Source: DATAOG01 sp963753685
GTDB taxonomy: Bacteria > Pseudomonadota > Alphaproteobacteria > Geminicoccales > Geminicoccaceae
Direction of reading: 5' to 3'
DNA: 64,000 bases
NCBI GenBank assembly: GCA_963753685.1
Contig: CAVWDE010000002.1
Coordinates: 434,001 to 498,000 of the forward strand
This document shows positions 46,600 to 56,273 of the stretch, piece after piece (position 1 is the first letter of the stretch; the number at the start of each line of letters is the position of its first letter). A program made the position numbers and the translations under genes. The notes beneath the pieces were generated by a model, which saw nothing but the letters and a program-made list of their open reading frames with translations, ran no database searches and had not been told where the DNA came from.

Positions 46600-48080
46600 C
46601 CGTCCCTGCCGGGCGGGGTGGCGTGGCGGCCGATCTCCAGGAGCAGACGACCGACCGTCAGGCCCTCCAATTCGGGCAGGACCTCGTCCGGGTCCCGGCC
46701 TTGGAGCAGCGCCAGCGCGTTGCGGTAATGGCGGTTCGCTTCCAGGGCTTTGCCTTGCAGGCGACAGAGGTTCGCGAGCGCAAACTGCGCCAGGACCCGT
46801 TGCGGCTCCAGGAACAGCACCCGCTGCAACGACGCCGCGGCGGCAGCGAGGTCGCCCAGCTCCTGCTGGACCATGGCGAGCAGGTAGTGGTTGCCCGCGG
46901 CCAGCCGGTCGCCGGCGATCGCCTTCGTGCACCAGTCCAGCGCCTCGGTCAGCCGGCCCTGATTGGCGTAGGTGCGCGCCAGCAGCAGGATCGCGGGGGC
47001 GTCGTCGGGTTGCGCGGCCAGATGCGCGTCCAGCATCTCCGCAGCCTCGCCGTAGCGCCCCTGCTCATGCAGCGTCACCGCCGCCTGATAGGGCGACGCC
47101 GCCACGGCTGCGACGGCAGCGGGCGCCGCCGTGGACGCCGGCCGCAGGACCATGGGGGCCGGCGCTGCGGTCGACGATGCGCCGCCCGCCGGCGCCGCCG
47201 CGCAGGGCGGCCGCGGCGCGGCTGCGATCGCGGTCTCGACCTTCCGGTACAGCACCGCGCCGTCGATATTGGTGAACACGAACGGCTCGAACAGAGGCGG
47301 CACGGCCTCGACCGAGCCCGGCAGCAACCAGCCGCCATCGATCACCGAGCGGTACAGATGCCGGACCACCGCCCGCGCGCAGTCGGGGCTGAAATACATC
47401 AGCACGTTGCGGCACAACACGAGATCCATTGCGTTGGTATTGCTCTCGAACGCCGGGAAGGGGTCCTCGAGCAGGTTGTGGTAAGCGAAGGTTACCATGG
47501 CTTTAATGCGCGGCAGGATCGCGTAGCCGCCACCCTGTTTGGTGAAGTACTGCGCGCGGATCGCCAACTCGACGCCGCGAAAGGACCAGTCGTTGTAGAC
47601 GCCGGTGGCCGCGCGCTCGAGAAATTGCGGATTGATGTCGGTGGCCAGGATGGTGATCTGCCACTGGGCGAGATCCGGCAGCAGCCGGTCGAGCAGGATC
47701 GCGAGCGAGAAGGCCTCCTCGCCGGTGCAGCAGGCGGCACTCCAGAGCCTGAGACTGCGAAACGACCGCCGGCGCGCGCGGATCAGCTCCGGCAGCACGT
47801 GGCTCTCGAGGGCCTCGAAGGCCTTCGGTTCGCGGAAGAAGTAGGTCTCGCCGATCGTCAGGTGGCTGGCCAGGATCTCGATCTGCGGCCGCTTCAGCTC
47901 GGCCGACAGCAGCCAGCGCCCGCAGGCGGCCGGGTCGTCGAAGCCGAGACCGGGCGCCGCCCGGCCGAGGCCGCGCTCGAGGTCGGCCCAGCGGTCCCTC
48001 GGGAAGTGCAGGCCGATCCGGGCCGCCAGGCAATCGCTGACCTGCGCCAGCAGCGGCTCGGGCAGGCTAGGCTGCCCCAT
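46596..48080 (-). CDS. cheR: CheR-type protein methyltransferase with C-terminal TPR repeats
   Basis: SAM-dependent receptor methyltransferase of 494 residues. The N-terminal helical subdomain is followed by GETYFFREPKAFEALE, the SAM-binding LRLWSAACCTGEEAFSLAIL, ITILATDINPQFLERAATGV and VLCRNVLMYFSPDCARAVV. An Ala/Pro-rich linker (about residues 290-325) leads to several TPR units (AAVTLHEQGRYGEAAEMLDA, ILLLARTYANQGRLTEALDW). CheR-TPR is the WspC form. It overlaps the upstream cheW by 14 bases and the downstream cheW by four. Confidence 0.94.
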   Translation of the reverse strand: MGQPSLPEPLLAQVSDCLAARIGLHFPRDRWADLERGLGRAAPGLGFDDPAACGRWLLSAELKRPQIEILASHLTIGETYFFREPKAFEALESHVLPELIRARRRSFRSLRLWSAACCTGEEAFSLAILLDRLLPDLAQWQITILATDINPQFLERAATGVYNDWSFRGVELAIRAQYFTKQGGGYAILPRIKAMVTFAYHNLLEDPFPAFESNTNAMDLVLCRNVLMYFSPDCARAVVRHLYRSVIDGGWLLPGSVEAVPPLFEPFVFTNIDGAVLYRKVETAIAAAPRPPCAAAPAGGASSTAAPAPMVLRPASTAAPAAVAAVAASPYQAAVTLHEQGRYGEAAEMLDAHLAAQPDDAPAILLLARTYANQGRLTEALDWCTKAIAGDRLAAGNHYLLAMVQQELGDLAAAAASLQRVLFLEPQRVLAQFALANLCRLQGKALEANRHYRNALALLQGRDPDEVLPELEGLTVGRLLLEIGRHATPPGRDG

Positions 48081-48663
48081 CCACGGCCTCCGTGCCGGTC
48101 AGGATGGCGGCAGCCAGGGCCTGGTCCTCTTCGAGCGAGAGGAACCGGTCGAGGTCGTGGATCAGGAGCGCGCCGTCGTCGAGCTTGACGACGCCCTCGA
48201 CATAGGCCAGGCCCGGCAGGATCTCCGCGGCCGCAATCACCGCCGCGGCCGAGCTTTCGACGACGCCCTCGACCGCATCCACGAGCAGGGCGACCGGGCG
48301 TCGTGCCGTGCGGGCGACGATCAGGCGATCGCGCAGGGTGAGAGCGCGCGCGGGCAGGCGAAAGCGCTTGCGGATGTCGACCACGGGGATGATACGCCCG
48401 CGCAGGTTGAGGACGCCGAGCACGATCTCGGGCGCTTCGGGCAGCGGCGTGATCTCGACCGCACGCTCCACCCGCTCGACCGCCGGCAGGCGGAGCCCGA
48501 ACCGCTGGTCGTCGAGGGTGAACACGAGCAGCTGGTGCGTGAGCGTCGTCACGCCGGCCGGCCGCGGCGGGGGCGACGGCTCCGGCCGCTGCGGGATCGG
48601 CGGTGGGGGCGGCGCCGTCTGCTGACCGCGGGCTGCGCTCTGCACGTGACCGTGGGCTGTCAT
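48067..48663 (-). CDS. cheW: CheW-like coupling protein, proline-rich N-terminus
   Basis: A 198-residue CheW homologue. A proline-rich leader (APPPPPIPQRPEPSPPPRP) precedes the CheW fold: LLVFTLDDQRFGLRLPAVER, VLGVLNLRGRIIPVVDIRKR, PVALLVDAVEGVVESSAAA and YVEGVVKLDDGALLIHDLDR. It is in the WspB position of the cluster. The N-terminal MTAHGHVQSAARGQ resembles that of the next gene upstream, MAAHVAGDRRAQGA, in line with a duplication boundary. It overlaps cheR. Confidence 0.92.
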   Translation of the reverse strand: MTAHGHVQSAARGQQTAPPPPPIPQRPEPSPPPRPAGVTTLTHQLLVFTLDDQRFGLRLPAVERVERAVEITPLPEAPEIVLGVLNLRGRIIPVVDIRKRFRLPARALTLRDRLIVARTARRPVALLVDAVEGVVESSAAAVIAAAEILPGLAYVEGVVKLDDGALLIHDLDRFLSLEEDQALAAAILTGTEAVDGAA

Positions 48664-48674
48664 GCGCGGCCTCT

Positions 48675-51032
48675 TTATCCCTGCTTGGGAAAGCGCAGCA
48701 CGAAGCGCGTCGGCTGCGCGCGTTCGATCGTCTTGGTCGCCGCCAGCTGATCGGCGAGCAGGTCGACCAGCTGCAGCCCGAGCGTCTCGGTCTGGGCCAG
48801 ATCGAGGCTTTCCGGAATGCCGATCCCGTTGTCGCTGACCGAGAGCACGACTTGGCCGTCCGGCTCGTTGGCGAGCTCGACTCGAACCTCGCCGGCACGG
48901 CCGTCCGGGAAGGCGTGCTTGAGCGCGTTCGCGATCAGCTCGTTGACCAGCAGGCCGCAGGGGATCGCGTTCGCGATCGGCAGCAGCACGTTGGCGGCAT
49001 CGATCACGAGCCTGATCCGGCTCGGATCGACGCTGTAGGAGTCGAACAGCGTCGGCACCAGCGCGTCGAGGAAGCCGGCGAAGTCGACCTCCGCGAAGTC
49101 GCCCGACTGGTACAGCGTCTGATGGATCAGCGCCATCGAACGGACCCGGTTCTGGCTGTCCTGCAGAAGTTGATGGACGACCGGGTCGGCGATCCGTTCG
49201 GACTGCATGGCGAGGAGGCTGGTCACGACCTGCAGGTTGTTCTTGACCCGATGGTGGATCTCGCCGAGCAGGAGCTCCTTCTCGCGCAGGGACGCCTCGA
49301 TGCGCCGCTCGTTTTGCCTGCGCTCGGTGACGTCACGCGCGATCTTGGCGGCACCGATGATCGCGCCCGACGCCGATCGGATCGGCGAGACGCTGAGCGA
49401 GATCGCGATCTCTTTGCCGCTCTTGTGCGCGCGCACGGTCTCGTAATTCCGGAGCGGCTCGCCGCGGAGCAGCCCGATCAGGACCTGCCGCTCCTCGTCA
49501 CGCCGGTGCTCGGGCAGGACGATCTCGATGTTCTTGCCGATCGCCTCCCCGGCGGGGTAGCCGAACAGGCGCTCGGCACCGGGATTCCAGGCGGTGATCG
49601 TGCCGTCGAGATTGCTGGTCAGGATCGCATCGTCGGAGGACTCGACGACCGCCAGGAACAGGCGCTCGGTCACGGCGACGCGCTCGAGCTCGGCCTGGGC
49701 CCGGCGCCGCTCGTCGACCTCATGCTGCAGGGCCGCGGCCCGTTCGCGAACCTCGCCCGCCATGCGATTGAAGGCGCGCGCGAGCGCCCCGATCTCGCCG
49801 CCGACCGCGGTCGGCATCGCAACCGGCTCGGTGCCCGTGAACCGCTCCACGGCGGCGACCATCCGCGCCAGGGGACGGGTCAACGAGCGGGCGACCAGCG
49901 CCGCCAGCAGCAGCGCGCACACCGCCGCCACCAGCCCGACGGTCAGGGTCGAGCGCCGGATCGGGCCCGCAGAGGCGGTCAGGATTGCCTCCGGAAGGGT
50001 GGCGGCGACGCCGACCCACGGCCCGCCGGCCAGCTGCACCCAGGCGAACGCCGCGCCGTGCCGCTCACCGGCGTGGTCGCGCACCAGCTGCGCCGCGTCC
50101 GCGTGGCTCGCGAGCGCGTCGGCGAACTCCGGGAAGTCGTCCTGGACCAGGGCCGGGTGGCCGAGCTCGAAGCCGAACTCGCGAGCCGGGTCCGGGTGGA
50201 CCAGGTAGTCGCCGCGGTCGTCGAACACGTAGACCTGTCCGCCCGCGGGCGCCTGGCGCCGCAGGCGCGCGAACGCCGGACGCAGGTCGGCGTCGATGAT
50301 CAGGGCACCGAACGGCCGGCCATCGGGAGCGTAGACCGGGGTCGCAGCCCGTAGCACCGGGACGTGCGGTGTCTCGATGATGCCATGCACATCGTCGAGA
50401 TCGATCGGCGACAGGTAGATTCCACCCGCGGCGAGCGCCAGGGTCCCCCTCATGTACGGCCGGTCGCCCTTGGCCTGCAGCTCGGCCTCGGAAACGACGC
50501 GGACTGCGCCACCGCCGCCCGCGCGGTCGACCCGCACGATCTCGCGGCCATCGTCCGCCACGCCGACGTAGCGGAGCTGCACGTACGCGGGCTTGGCGGT
50601 GAGGGCGGCGACGAACAGGCGCGTCAGCTGGTCGCGCCATATTGACTCCGGTTGCCCGGTCACTGGGTCGACGCCACCGGCCAAGTGCGCCCGCACGATG
50701 CCGTCGACCGAGGCGGCGCCGCGCAGCGCCAGAACGTCGCTCTGGACCCCCAGGACATGCGCGTTCAGCCCGGTCGCCAGCCACCGCGCGTCGCCCTCTA
50801 GGCGCTTGAGCTGCTGCGGCACGATCGCCACCGACACCGCGCGGTCGGTCAAGAACCCGACCGCCGCCGCCGTGACCAGCACCAGGGCGACCATGGCGAT
50901 CATCAGCCGGGTCGACAGGCTGAGGTCGTCGTGCCACGCCAGCAGCGCGGCTCCTCGCGCCAGCAGCGCAGCTCTTCGCGCCAGCGGCGCGGCACCCTGA
51001 GCGCGGCGGTCACCGGCGACATGAGCTGCCAT
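48675..51032 (-). CDS. Membrane sensor histidine kinase: Cache, HAMP, PAS, HisKA_2
   Basis: A 785-residue kinase. The first 38 residues are Ala/Arg-rich with an internal near-repeat (ARRAALLARGAALLAW). TM1 is LMIAMVALVLVTAAAVGFLT; a double-Cache-like periplasmic domain (GIYLSPIDLDDVHGIIETPH, GQVYVFDDRGDYLVHPDPAR) follows; TM2 is LTVGLVAAVCALLLAALVA with HAMP. A PAS domain (AILTSNLDGTITAWNPGAER) precedes the HWE-related phospho-acceptor LLGEIHHRVKNNLQVVTSLL and a HATPase (CGLLVNELIANALKHAFPDG). The last ~200 residues nearly match the kinase at 51042-52449. Directly upstream of the che genes. Confidence 0.9.
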   Translation of the reverse strand: MAAHVAGDRRAQGAAPLARRAALLARGAALLAWHDDLSLSTRLMIAMVALVLVTAAAVGFLTDRAVSVAIVPQQLKRLEGDARWLATGLNAHVLGVQSDVLALRGAASVDGIVRAHLAGGVDPVTGQPESIWRDQLTRLFVAALTAKPAYVQLRYVGVADDGREIVRVDRAGGGGAVRVVSEAELQAKGDRPYMRGTLALAAGGIYLSPIDLDDVHGIIETPHVPVLRAATPVYAPDGRPFGALIIDADLRPAFARLRRQAPAGGQVYVFDDRGDYLVHPDPAREFGFELGHPALVQDDFPEFADALASHADAAQLVRDHAGERHGAAFAWVQLAGGPWVGVAATLPEAILTASAGPIRRSTLTVGLVAAVCALLLAALVARSLTRPLARMVAAVERFTGTEPVAMPTAVGGEIGALARAFNRMAGEVRERAAALQHEVDERRRAQAELERVAVTERLFLAVVESSDDAILTSNLDGTITAWNPGAERLFGYPAGEAIGKNIEIVLPEHRRDEERQVLIGLLRGEPLRNYETVRAHKSGKEIAISLSVSPIRSASGAIIGAAKIARDVTERRQNERRIEASLREKELLLGEIHHRVKNNLQVVTSLLAMQSERIADPVVHQLLQDSQNRVRSMALIHQTLYQSGDFAEVDFAGFLDALVPTLFDSYSVDPSRIRLVIDAANVLLPIANAIPCGLLVNELIANALKHAFPDGRAGEVRVELANEPDGQVVLSVSDNGIGIPESLDLAQTETLGLQLVDLLADQLAATKTIERAQPTRFVLRFPKQG

Positions 51033-51041
51033 GCGCGGCCT

Positions 51042-52449
51042 TTATGCGTGAGGGGTAAAGCGCAGCACGAAGCGCATCGGCCGCGCGCGTTCGATCGTCC
51101 TGGTCGCCGCCAGCTGATCGGCCAGCAGGTCGACCAGCTGCAGCCCCAAAGTCTCGGTCTGCCCCAGATCCAGGCTCTCCGGAATGCCGACCCCGTCGTC
51201 GCTGACCGAGAGCATGACCTGGCCGTCCGCCTCGTTGGCAAGCTCGACCCGGATCTCGCCGGCGCGGCCGTCCGGAAAGGCGTGCTTGAGGGCGTTCGCG
51301 ATCAGCTCGTTGACCAGCAGGCCGCAGGGGATCGCGGCCTTGATCGGGAGCAGGACGTCGTCGGCGTCGACCACGAGCGTGATCCGGCTCGGATCGGCGC
51401 TGTAAGAGTCGAACAGGGTCGGCACCAGCGAGTCGAGGAAGTCGGCGAAGTCGACCTCGGCGAAATCGCCCGACTGGTAGAGCGTCTGATGGATCAGCGC
51501 CATCGAGCGGATCCGGTTCTGGCTGTTCTGCAGCAGGTCGAGGACGACCGGATCGGCGATCCGTTCGGACTGCAGGTCGAGCAGGCTGATCACGACCTGC
51601 AGGTTGTTCTTGACCCGGTGGTGGATCTCGCCCAGCAGCAGGTTCTTCTCGGTCAGCCCGGCCTGCAGGCGCTGCTCCTTCTCCTTGCTGTCGCTGACGT
51701 CGCGGGCGATCGCGACCAGACCGGCGATCTCGCCTTTCTCGTCGCGGATCGGCGCCCGCGTGGTCGACAGCCAGATCTGGCGCCCGTTGTCGCCGGCCGG
51801 CCGGGCCTGGGTCTCGATCGTCGGTACGCCGGTCGCGAAGAACGCGGTCGTCCTCGGCCTCCAGCGCCCGGGCTTCCTCGGGCGGCAGGAAGTCACCGAC
51901 CTTCTTGCCGACCGCCTGCCGGGACTCGGCGAGCCCGAGCGCGCGCGCATAGGTCCGGTTGCTGCGCAGGAAGCGATGCTCGCGATCCTTGAAGTAGATC
52001 GCATCCGGCATGTTATCGAGCAGGTTGTGCAGCAGCCGCTGCTCGTCGGTCAGCGCCCGCACCAGCTCGCAGTGGTCGGCCGCCTGGCGGATCAGCAGGC
52101 GCAGCTTGGCCGGATCCCAGGGTTTCGAGATGTAGCCGAAGATCCGGCCGGCGTTGACCGCCGAGACCACCGCATCGATGTCCGAGTAGCCGGTGATCAG
52201 GATGCGCGTGGCGTCGGAGAGCTCGCGCGCCTTGCTCAAGAACTCGTGGCCGCTCAGGCCCGGCATGCGCTGATCCGAGATGATGACCGAAAGGTTCCTC
52301 TCCCGCGTCAGGATCTCGATCGCCGAGTGCGGGCTGACCTCGACCAGCACGCGAAAATCGTCCTCGAGCGTATCGGCGATGGCGGCCAGCACCTCCGCCT
52401 CGTCGTCGACCACCATGACGCGCGGCGCGAGCGCATCCAGTCTGTTCAT
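51042..52449 (-). pseudogene. Receiver-PAS-HisKA_2 histidine kinase, frameshifted in this sequence
   Basis: A soluble hybrid with the receiver first. From ATG 52449: RVMVVDDEAEVLAAIADTLE, phospho-acceptor in LSVIISDQRMPGLSGHEFL and switch lysine in YISKPWDPAKLR. The PAS domain (LLDNMPDAIYFKDREHRFLR) is interrupted near 51846 and resumes in the next frame with AFFATGVPTIETQARPAG. The kinase end has LLGEIHHRVKNNLQVVISLL and CGLLVNELIANALKHAFPDG. Deleting one base of GG at 51846-51847 restores a chain of about 468 residues. Its kinase half is a close copy of that in the adjacent downstream gene. Confidence 0.87.
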
Positions 52450-52509
52450 CCGCTTATCCCCGCACCTCGACAACTCCGTCGAACGTTGGTCCCTGCTCGC
52501 CGGCCGATC

Positions 52510-54225
52510 TCATGCCGACCGCGCCTTCGGCTGGTCGAGGTCGGTCGGGATCTTGATCGTGACCTCGGTGCCCTTGCCTTCCTCGCTCTGGATCAGGAGC
52601 TGGCCCTTGTGGCGCTGCACGATGCCGTAGGAGATCGAGAGGCCGAGGCCGGTGCCGACGCCGATCGGCTTGGTCGTGAAGAACGGCTCGAACACCCGGT
52701 CGCGGATGGCGGCCGGAATGCCCTTGCCGGTGTCGGCGATCGAGATGACGACCATCGGGCCCGCACGCCCGGTGGTGATGGTGACCGTGCCTTGGCCCTC
52801 GATCGCGTCGACCGCGTTCGAGAGCACGTTCATGATCACCTGGTTGAGCGGGCCGGGATAGCAGGACAGAATCCTCGGATCGCCGTACTGTTTCACGATC
52901 GTGATCCGCTCGCTGAGCTTGTGTTGCAGGAGGGTCAGCACCGCCTCGACGCTCTCCTCGATCGAGATCGCCTTGATCTCGGCTTCGTCGAGGCGCGAGA
53001 AGGTGCGCAGCTTGACGATCAGATCCGCAACCCGCTCGACGCCGAGGTTCATCGAGCGCAGGCGCTCGCGGATCTTGGTCAGGATGCGGACGCCGGCCTC
53101 CGACAGCTGCCCCTCGATTTCCGGCGCGATCGTGTCGACGCCCCGGGTCACGGTCGCCAGATGGCTGGCGACGAAGGCGAGCGGGTTGTTGATCTCGTGC
53201 GCGATGCCGGCGACCAGCTCGCCGAGGGAGGCCATCTTGGCCGAATGAACCAGCTGGGACTGGGTCTCCTGCAGCTCGCGGTACGCCGCTTCGAGCTCGC
53301 GATTCGAGCGCTCGAGCGCCTCGGCCAGGGCCGCGCGGGTCTCGGCCGCGCGCTTCTCCTCGCGGGTCCGCTCGAGCTCGAGCTCCTTGTTGCGGAACTC
53401 GCCGGTGATGCGCAGGTTCTCCTCGTGGAGAAATTTGCGGCGCAGCAACGCGCGGATCCGCGTCTTGAGGACCTCATCGTCGCCGGCCTTGCTGACGAAA
53501 TCGTCGGCACCGGCCTCGAGCCCGCGCACCATGTCGTCCTTGGAGTCGCGGGCGGTCAGGATGATCATCTGGAACAGCCGCCCGTCCTTGCGACGGATGG
53601 CGTCGAGCTGCGCGCAGAGCTCGGTGCCGCTCATCTCCGGCATCACCAGATCGACCACGACGCAGTCGAAGGTCTGATGCGCGATCACCTCGAGCACCTC
53701 GCGGCCGGTCGCGACCGCCACGACCTCGTGACCGTCGTGCTCGAGCTGGGTGCGCAGGAAATAGAGGTAGGTCGGACTGTCATCGACGATCAGCAGCCGG
53801 CTGCGGCGGAAGCTCGGCGCCGTGCCATGGGTCACGACCGATGGGCTGGCCCGGCGCAAGAGGGCGTTGGCGCGGGACAGCAGAATCTCGGTATCGGCGG
53901 ACTTGGGCACGTAGGCGTCGGCGCCGCTGTCGAAGCCGCGCCGCTCGGTCTCGCTGGTGTCGCTGTCGGTCAACATCAGGACCCGCAGCTCACGGGTCTG
54001 CATGTTCATGCGCACGCGGCGCACGAACTCGTCGCCGCTCATGCGCGGCAGATGGAAATCGACCAGGACGAGGTCCGGCAAGGGACCGTCCAGCCGTCCA
54101 AGCGCGGTCTCGGCGTCGCCGCACAGGGTCGATGTCCAACCCTGATGGGCGAGCGTCATCTGCAGCTGCATCGCCTGAGTCGGCGAATCCTCGATGACCA
54201 TCACATGGGGGGCTGCTTGCGTCAT
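52510..54225 (-). CDS. Hybrid histidine kinase with two N-terminal receivers
   Basis: A 571-residue soluble protein. Receiver 1 is at about 5-125 (HVMVIEDSPTQAMQLQ, LPDLVLVDFHLPRMSGDEFV, VPKSADTE). Receiver 2 is at about 142-265 (LLIVDDSPTYLYFLRTQL, FDCVVVDLVMPEMSGTEL, VSKAGDDE). A coiled coil (KELELERTREEKRAAETRAA) leads to the HisKA domain with ELVAGIAHEINNPLAFVASH and a HATPase with SNAVDAIEGQGTVTITTGRA and ADTGKGIPAAIRDRVFEPFF. Both receivers keep the phospho-acceptor Asp. First gene of the minus-strand signalling run; it probably integrates phosphoryl signals from the che-like kinases (inference). Confidence 0.92.
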   Translation of the reverse strand: MTQAAPHVMVIEDSPTQAMQLQMTLAHQGWTSTLCGDAETALGRLDGPLPDLVLVDFHLPRMSGDEFVRRVRMNMQTRELRVLMLTDSDTSETERRGFDSGADAYVPKSADTEILLSRANALLRRASPSVVTHGTAPSFRRSRLLIVDDSPTYLYFLRTQLEHDGHEVVAVATGREVLEVIAHQTFDCVVVDLVMPEMSGTELCAQLDAIRRKDGRLFQMIILTARDSKDDMVRGLEAGADDFVSKAGDDEVLKTRIRALLRRKFLHEENLRITGEFRNKELELERTREEKRAAETRAALAEALERSNRELEAAYRELQETQSQLVHSAKMASLGELVAGIAHEINNPLAFVASHLATVTRGVDTIAPEIEGQLSEAGVRILTKIRERLRSMNLGVERVADLIVKLRTFSRLDEAEIKAISIEESVEAVLTLLQHKLSERITIVKQYGDPRILSCYPGPLNQVIMNVLSNAVDAIEGQGTVTITTGRAGPMVVISIADTGKGIPAAIRDRVFEPFFTTKPIGVGTGLGLSISYGIVQRHKGQLLIQSEEGKGTEVTIKIPTDLDQPKARSA

Positions 54226-54703
54226 CGGAGATCCTGTGACCGTGACTCCCGGCTATGGCCGATCACGCACTACACCCTTGACCTTTGCGAAGGGTGAACG
54301 CCGCCAGGCCCGAGTTTCCCTGGCCCCGACCGTCTTGCCACGAGGCGGCATCCTCAACCTGTGGCGAATTGTCTTGTAGGATAAAACGCGTTTGGGTTGT
54401 AAGGCCTGATCCGCTCGCGTGAGCGCCGCTTCGCTGGGGCGCCCGGCCGCTCACCGAACGTTAGGACCTGAGCGCATAGGGTCCTCACGACGTGAGATAG
54501 CCTCGTCCGGTCGCGCGCGTCACTCGGGACCAGCGCCCTCGACCGATCGAGGCTCGTTGCCGGCGGCCGGCCACGCCCTGCGCCGGGGTGGGACAGCGGT
54601 TGCGGCGGACCTCGACCATGGCGCGCACCGGGAGAGCTGGCCCATGCTCGGACCGAGCCCGCAACCGCCGGCGCCGCGACGTGTCGAGCAGACGGAGCGA
54701 AAC
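54226..54703. other. Divergent intergenic region between two sensor-kinase genes
   Basis: 478 bases between the kinase at 52510-54225 (minus) and the response regulator-kinase at 54704-56008 (plus). It is somewhat less GC-rich near 54360-54400 (GTAGGATAAAACGCG), where promoters would fit. The frame of the downstream gene stays open upstream of 54704, but the text there is not family-like. No clear operator seen. Confidence 0.4.
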
Positions 54704-56008
54704 ATGCCGACCGTGATCATGGTGGTCGAGGACGAACGCATCGTCGCCATGCATTTGCGCCAACAGCTGACCAAGCTCGGCTACGAGGTCGCGGGCGTGT
54801 TCGCCTCGGGCACGCAGGCTCTGGAGACGGTCGCCTCGCTGCGCCCCGACGTGGTGCTCATGGACATCCACATCGAGGGCGACCTGGACGGGATCGAGAC
54901 CGCAGCCCGCCTGCCGGAGGGGCTCGACCTCCCGGTCGTCTTCCTGACCGCCTATTCGGAAGAGGCGAAGCTCGCGCGCGCCCGCTCGACGCGGCCCTAC
55001 GGCTATCTGATCAAGCCGTTCGCGGCGCGCGAGCTGCACGCCACCATCCAGATGGCGCTGGAGCGGCGGTCCGCCGACCTCGCTCTGCGCGCAAGCGAGC
55101 GGCACCTGCGCCAGACGTTGGAGGAGGCCGCCGCCGGCTCGCGCAACCTCACGCTCGCCAACGAGCGCCTGCATGCCGAGATCGTCGAGCGCCGGCGCAT
55201 CGAGCAGGAACGCGAGCGGCTGATTGCCGACCTGGAGCGCAAGAATCAGGAGATGGAACGGTTCTGCTACACCATCTCCCACGATCTCAAGGCGCCGCTG
55301 ATCACGATCCGCGGCTTCGCCGACCTGATGCAGAAGGGCACCGCGGCCGGCGACTTCAAACGGCTGGATGAGGACGTCGCGGAGATTGCCCGGGCCGCGC
55401 GCGTCCTGCAAACCATGTTGGACGATCTGCTCGAGCTCTCGAGCAATGGTCAGATCGTCGAGGTCAGCCGCCGGGTCTCCCTGACGAAGGTCGTGCAACA
55501 CGTGACGACTCTGCTCGACGCGCAGATCGCCGCCAATCGCGTCCAGCTCAACATCGCCGATGATCTGCCCGACGTGGTCGGCGATTACAACCGACTGCTG
55601 TCAGTCTTTCAGAACCTGATCGACAATGCGATCAAATACAAAGGCGAACAGGCCAATCTGCAAATCGAGGTGGGGGCGGTGCGGCGCGACGGTCAGGTCG
55701 TCTGCTCGGTCCAGGACAACGGCCGGGGCATCGAAGCGCGCTATCAGGAGCGGGTGTTCGGGCTGTTCGCCCGCTTCGAGGCCGAGGGCGGCGGCAAGGG
55801 CATCGGGCTCGCTCTGGTGAAGCGGATCGTCGAAGCCCACGGCGGCCGCGTCTGGCTCGAATCCGAGGGCGAGAATCGGGGCTGCAAGTTCAGCTTCAGC
55901 CTGCCAGCGGCGCCGGACCAGGCCCCCGCAGGCCGCGCGCGCCCGGCCCTGACGCCTGCTCGCGAGCCGGCCGCGGCGCAGCCGATGCTAGAGCCAGTCC
56001 CGGCGTAG
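54704..56008 (+). CDS. Receiver-histidine kinase hybrid (REC first)
   Basis: A 434-residue cytoplasmic protein. The receiver has MPTVIMVVEDERIVAMHLRQ, with Asp in PDVVLMDIHIEGDLDGIETA and Lys in YGYLIKPFAARELH. A coiled coil (EIVERRRIEQERERLIADLE) connects to the HisKA with MERFCYTISHDLKAPLITIR and the HATPase with FQNLIDNAIKYKGEQANLQI, VQDNGRGIEARYQERVFGLF and GGKGIGLALVKRIVEAHGGR. The SHDLKAPL form is like phytochrome-type and CYB-type kinases. ATG 54704 follows CGGAGCGAAAC. It is divergent from the signalling operon. The C-terminal 30 residues are Pro/Ala-rich. Confidence 0.9.
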   Translation: MPTVIMVVEDERIVAMHLRQQLTKLGYEVAGVFASGTQALETVASLRPDVVLMDIHIEGDLDGIETAARLPEGLDLPVVFLTAYSEEAKLARARSTRPYGYLIKPFAARELHATIQMALERRSADLALRASERHLRQTLEEAAAGSRNLTLANERLHAEIVERRRIEQERERLIADLERKNQEMERFCYTISHDLKAPLITIRGFADLMQKGTAAGDFKRLDEDVAEIARAARVLQTMLDDLLELSSNGQIVEVSRRVSLTKVVQHVTTLLDAQIAANRVQLNIADDLPDVVGDYNRLLSVFQNLIDNAIKYKGEQANLQIEVGAVRRDGQVVCSVQDNGRGIEARYQERVFGLFARFEAEGGGKGIGLALVKRIVEAHGGRVWLESEGENRGCKFSFSLPAAPDQAPAGRARPALTPAREPAAAQPMLEPVPA

Positions 56009-56273
56009 CCCCACCGGCCTCAGCTTAAGGCTGCGCGGCGACCGCCTGTGCCGCCGAGGCGGCGCGGGAGCGCATCGTCGGGGTCGCCGCCGGCGCGGCG
56101 CGGCATGAAGCGTCAGGAAGCCCTCGCGGAAGCGACCCAGAGCTTTTCTTGAGGGCGCGTTCACCCTGGCGGGCCGCGGGATCGACGCCACGCCGGGAGC
56201 CAGCGTGCATCACAGACGACCGCACGTTTGGTGAATCCGAAATCGCTGCCGTGCGATCGGATCGTACTCTGGG

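Noticed and set aside
51604..54297. An 897-codon plus-strand frame opposite the sensor kinases
   Set aside because: Antisense shadow of well-supported kinase genes on the minus strand.
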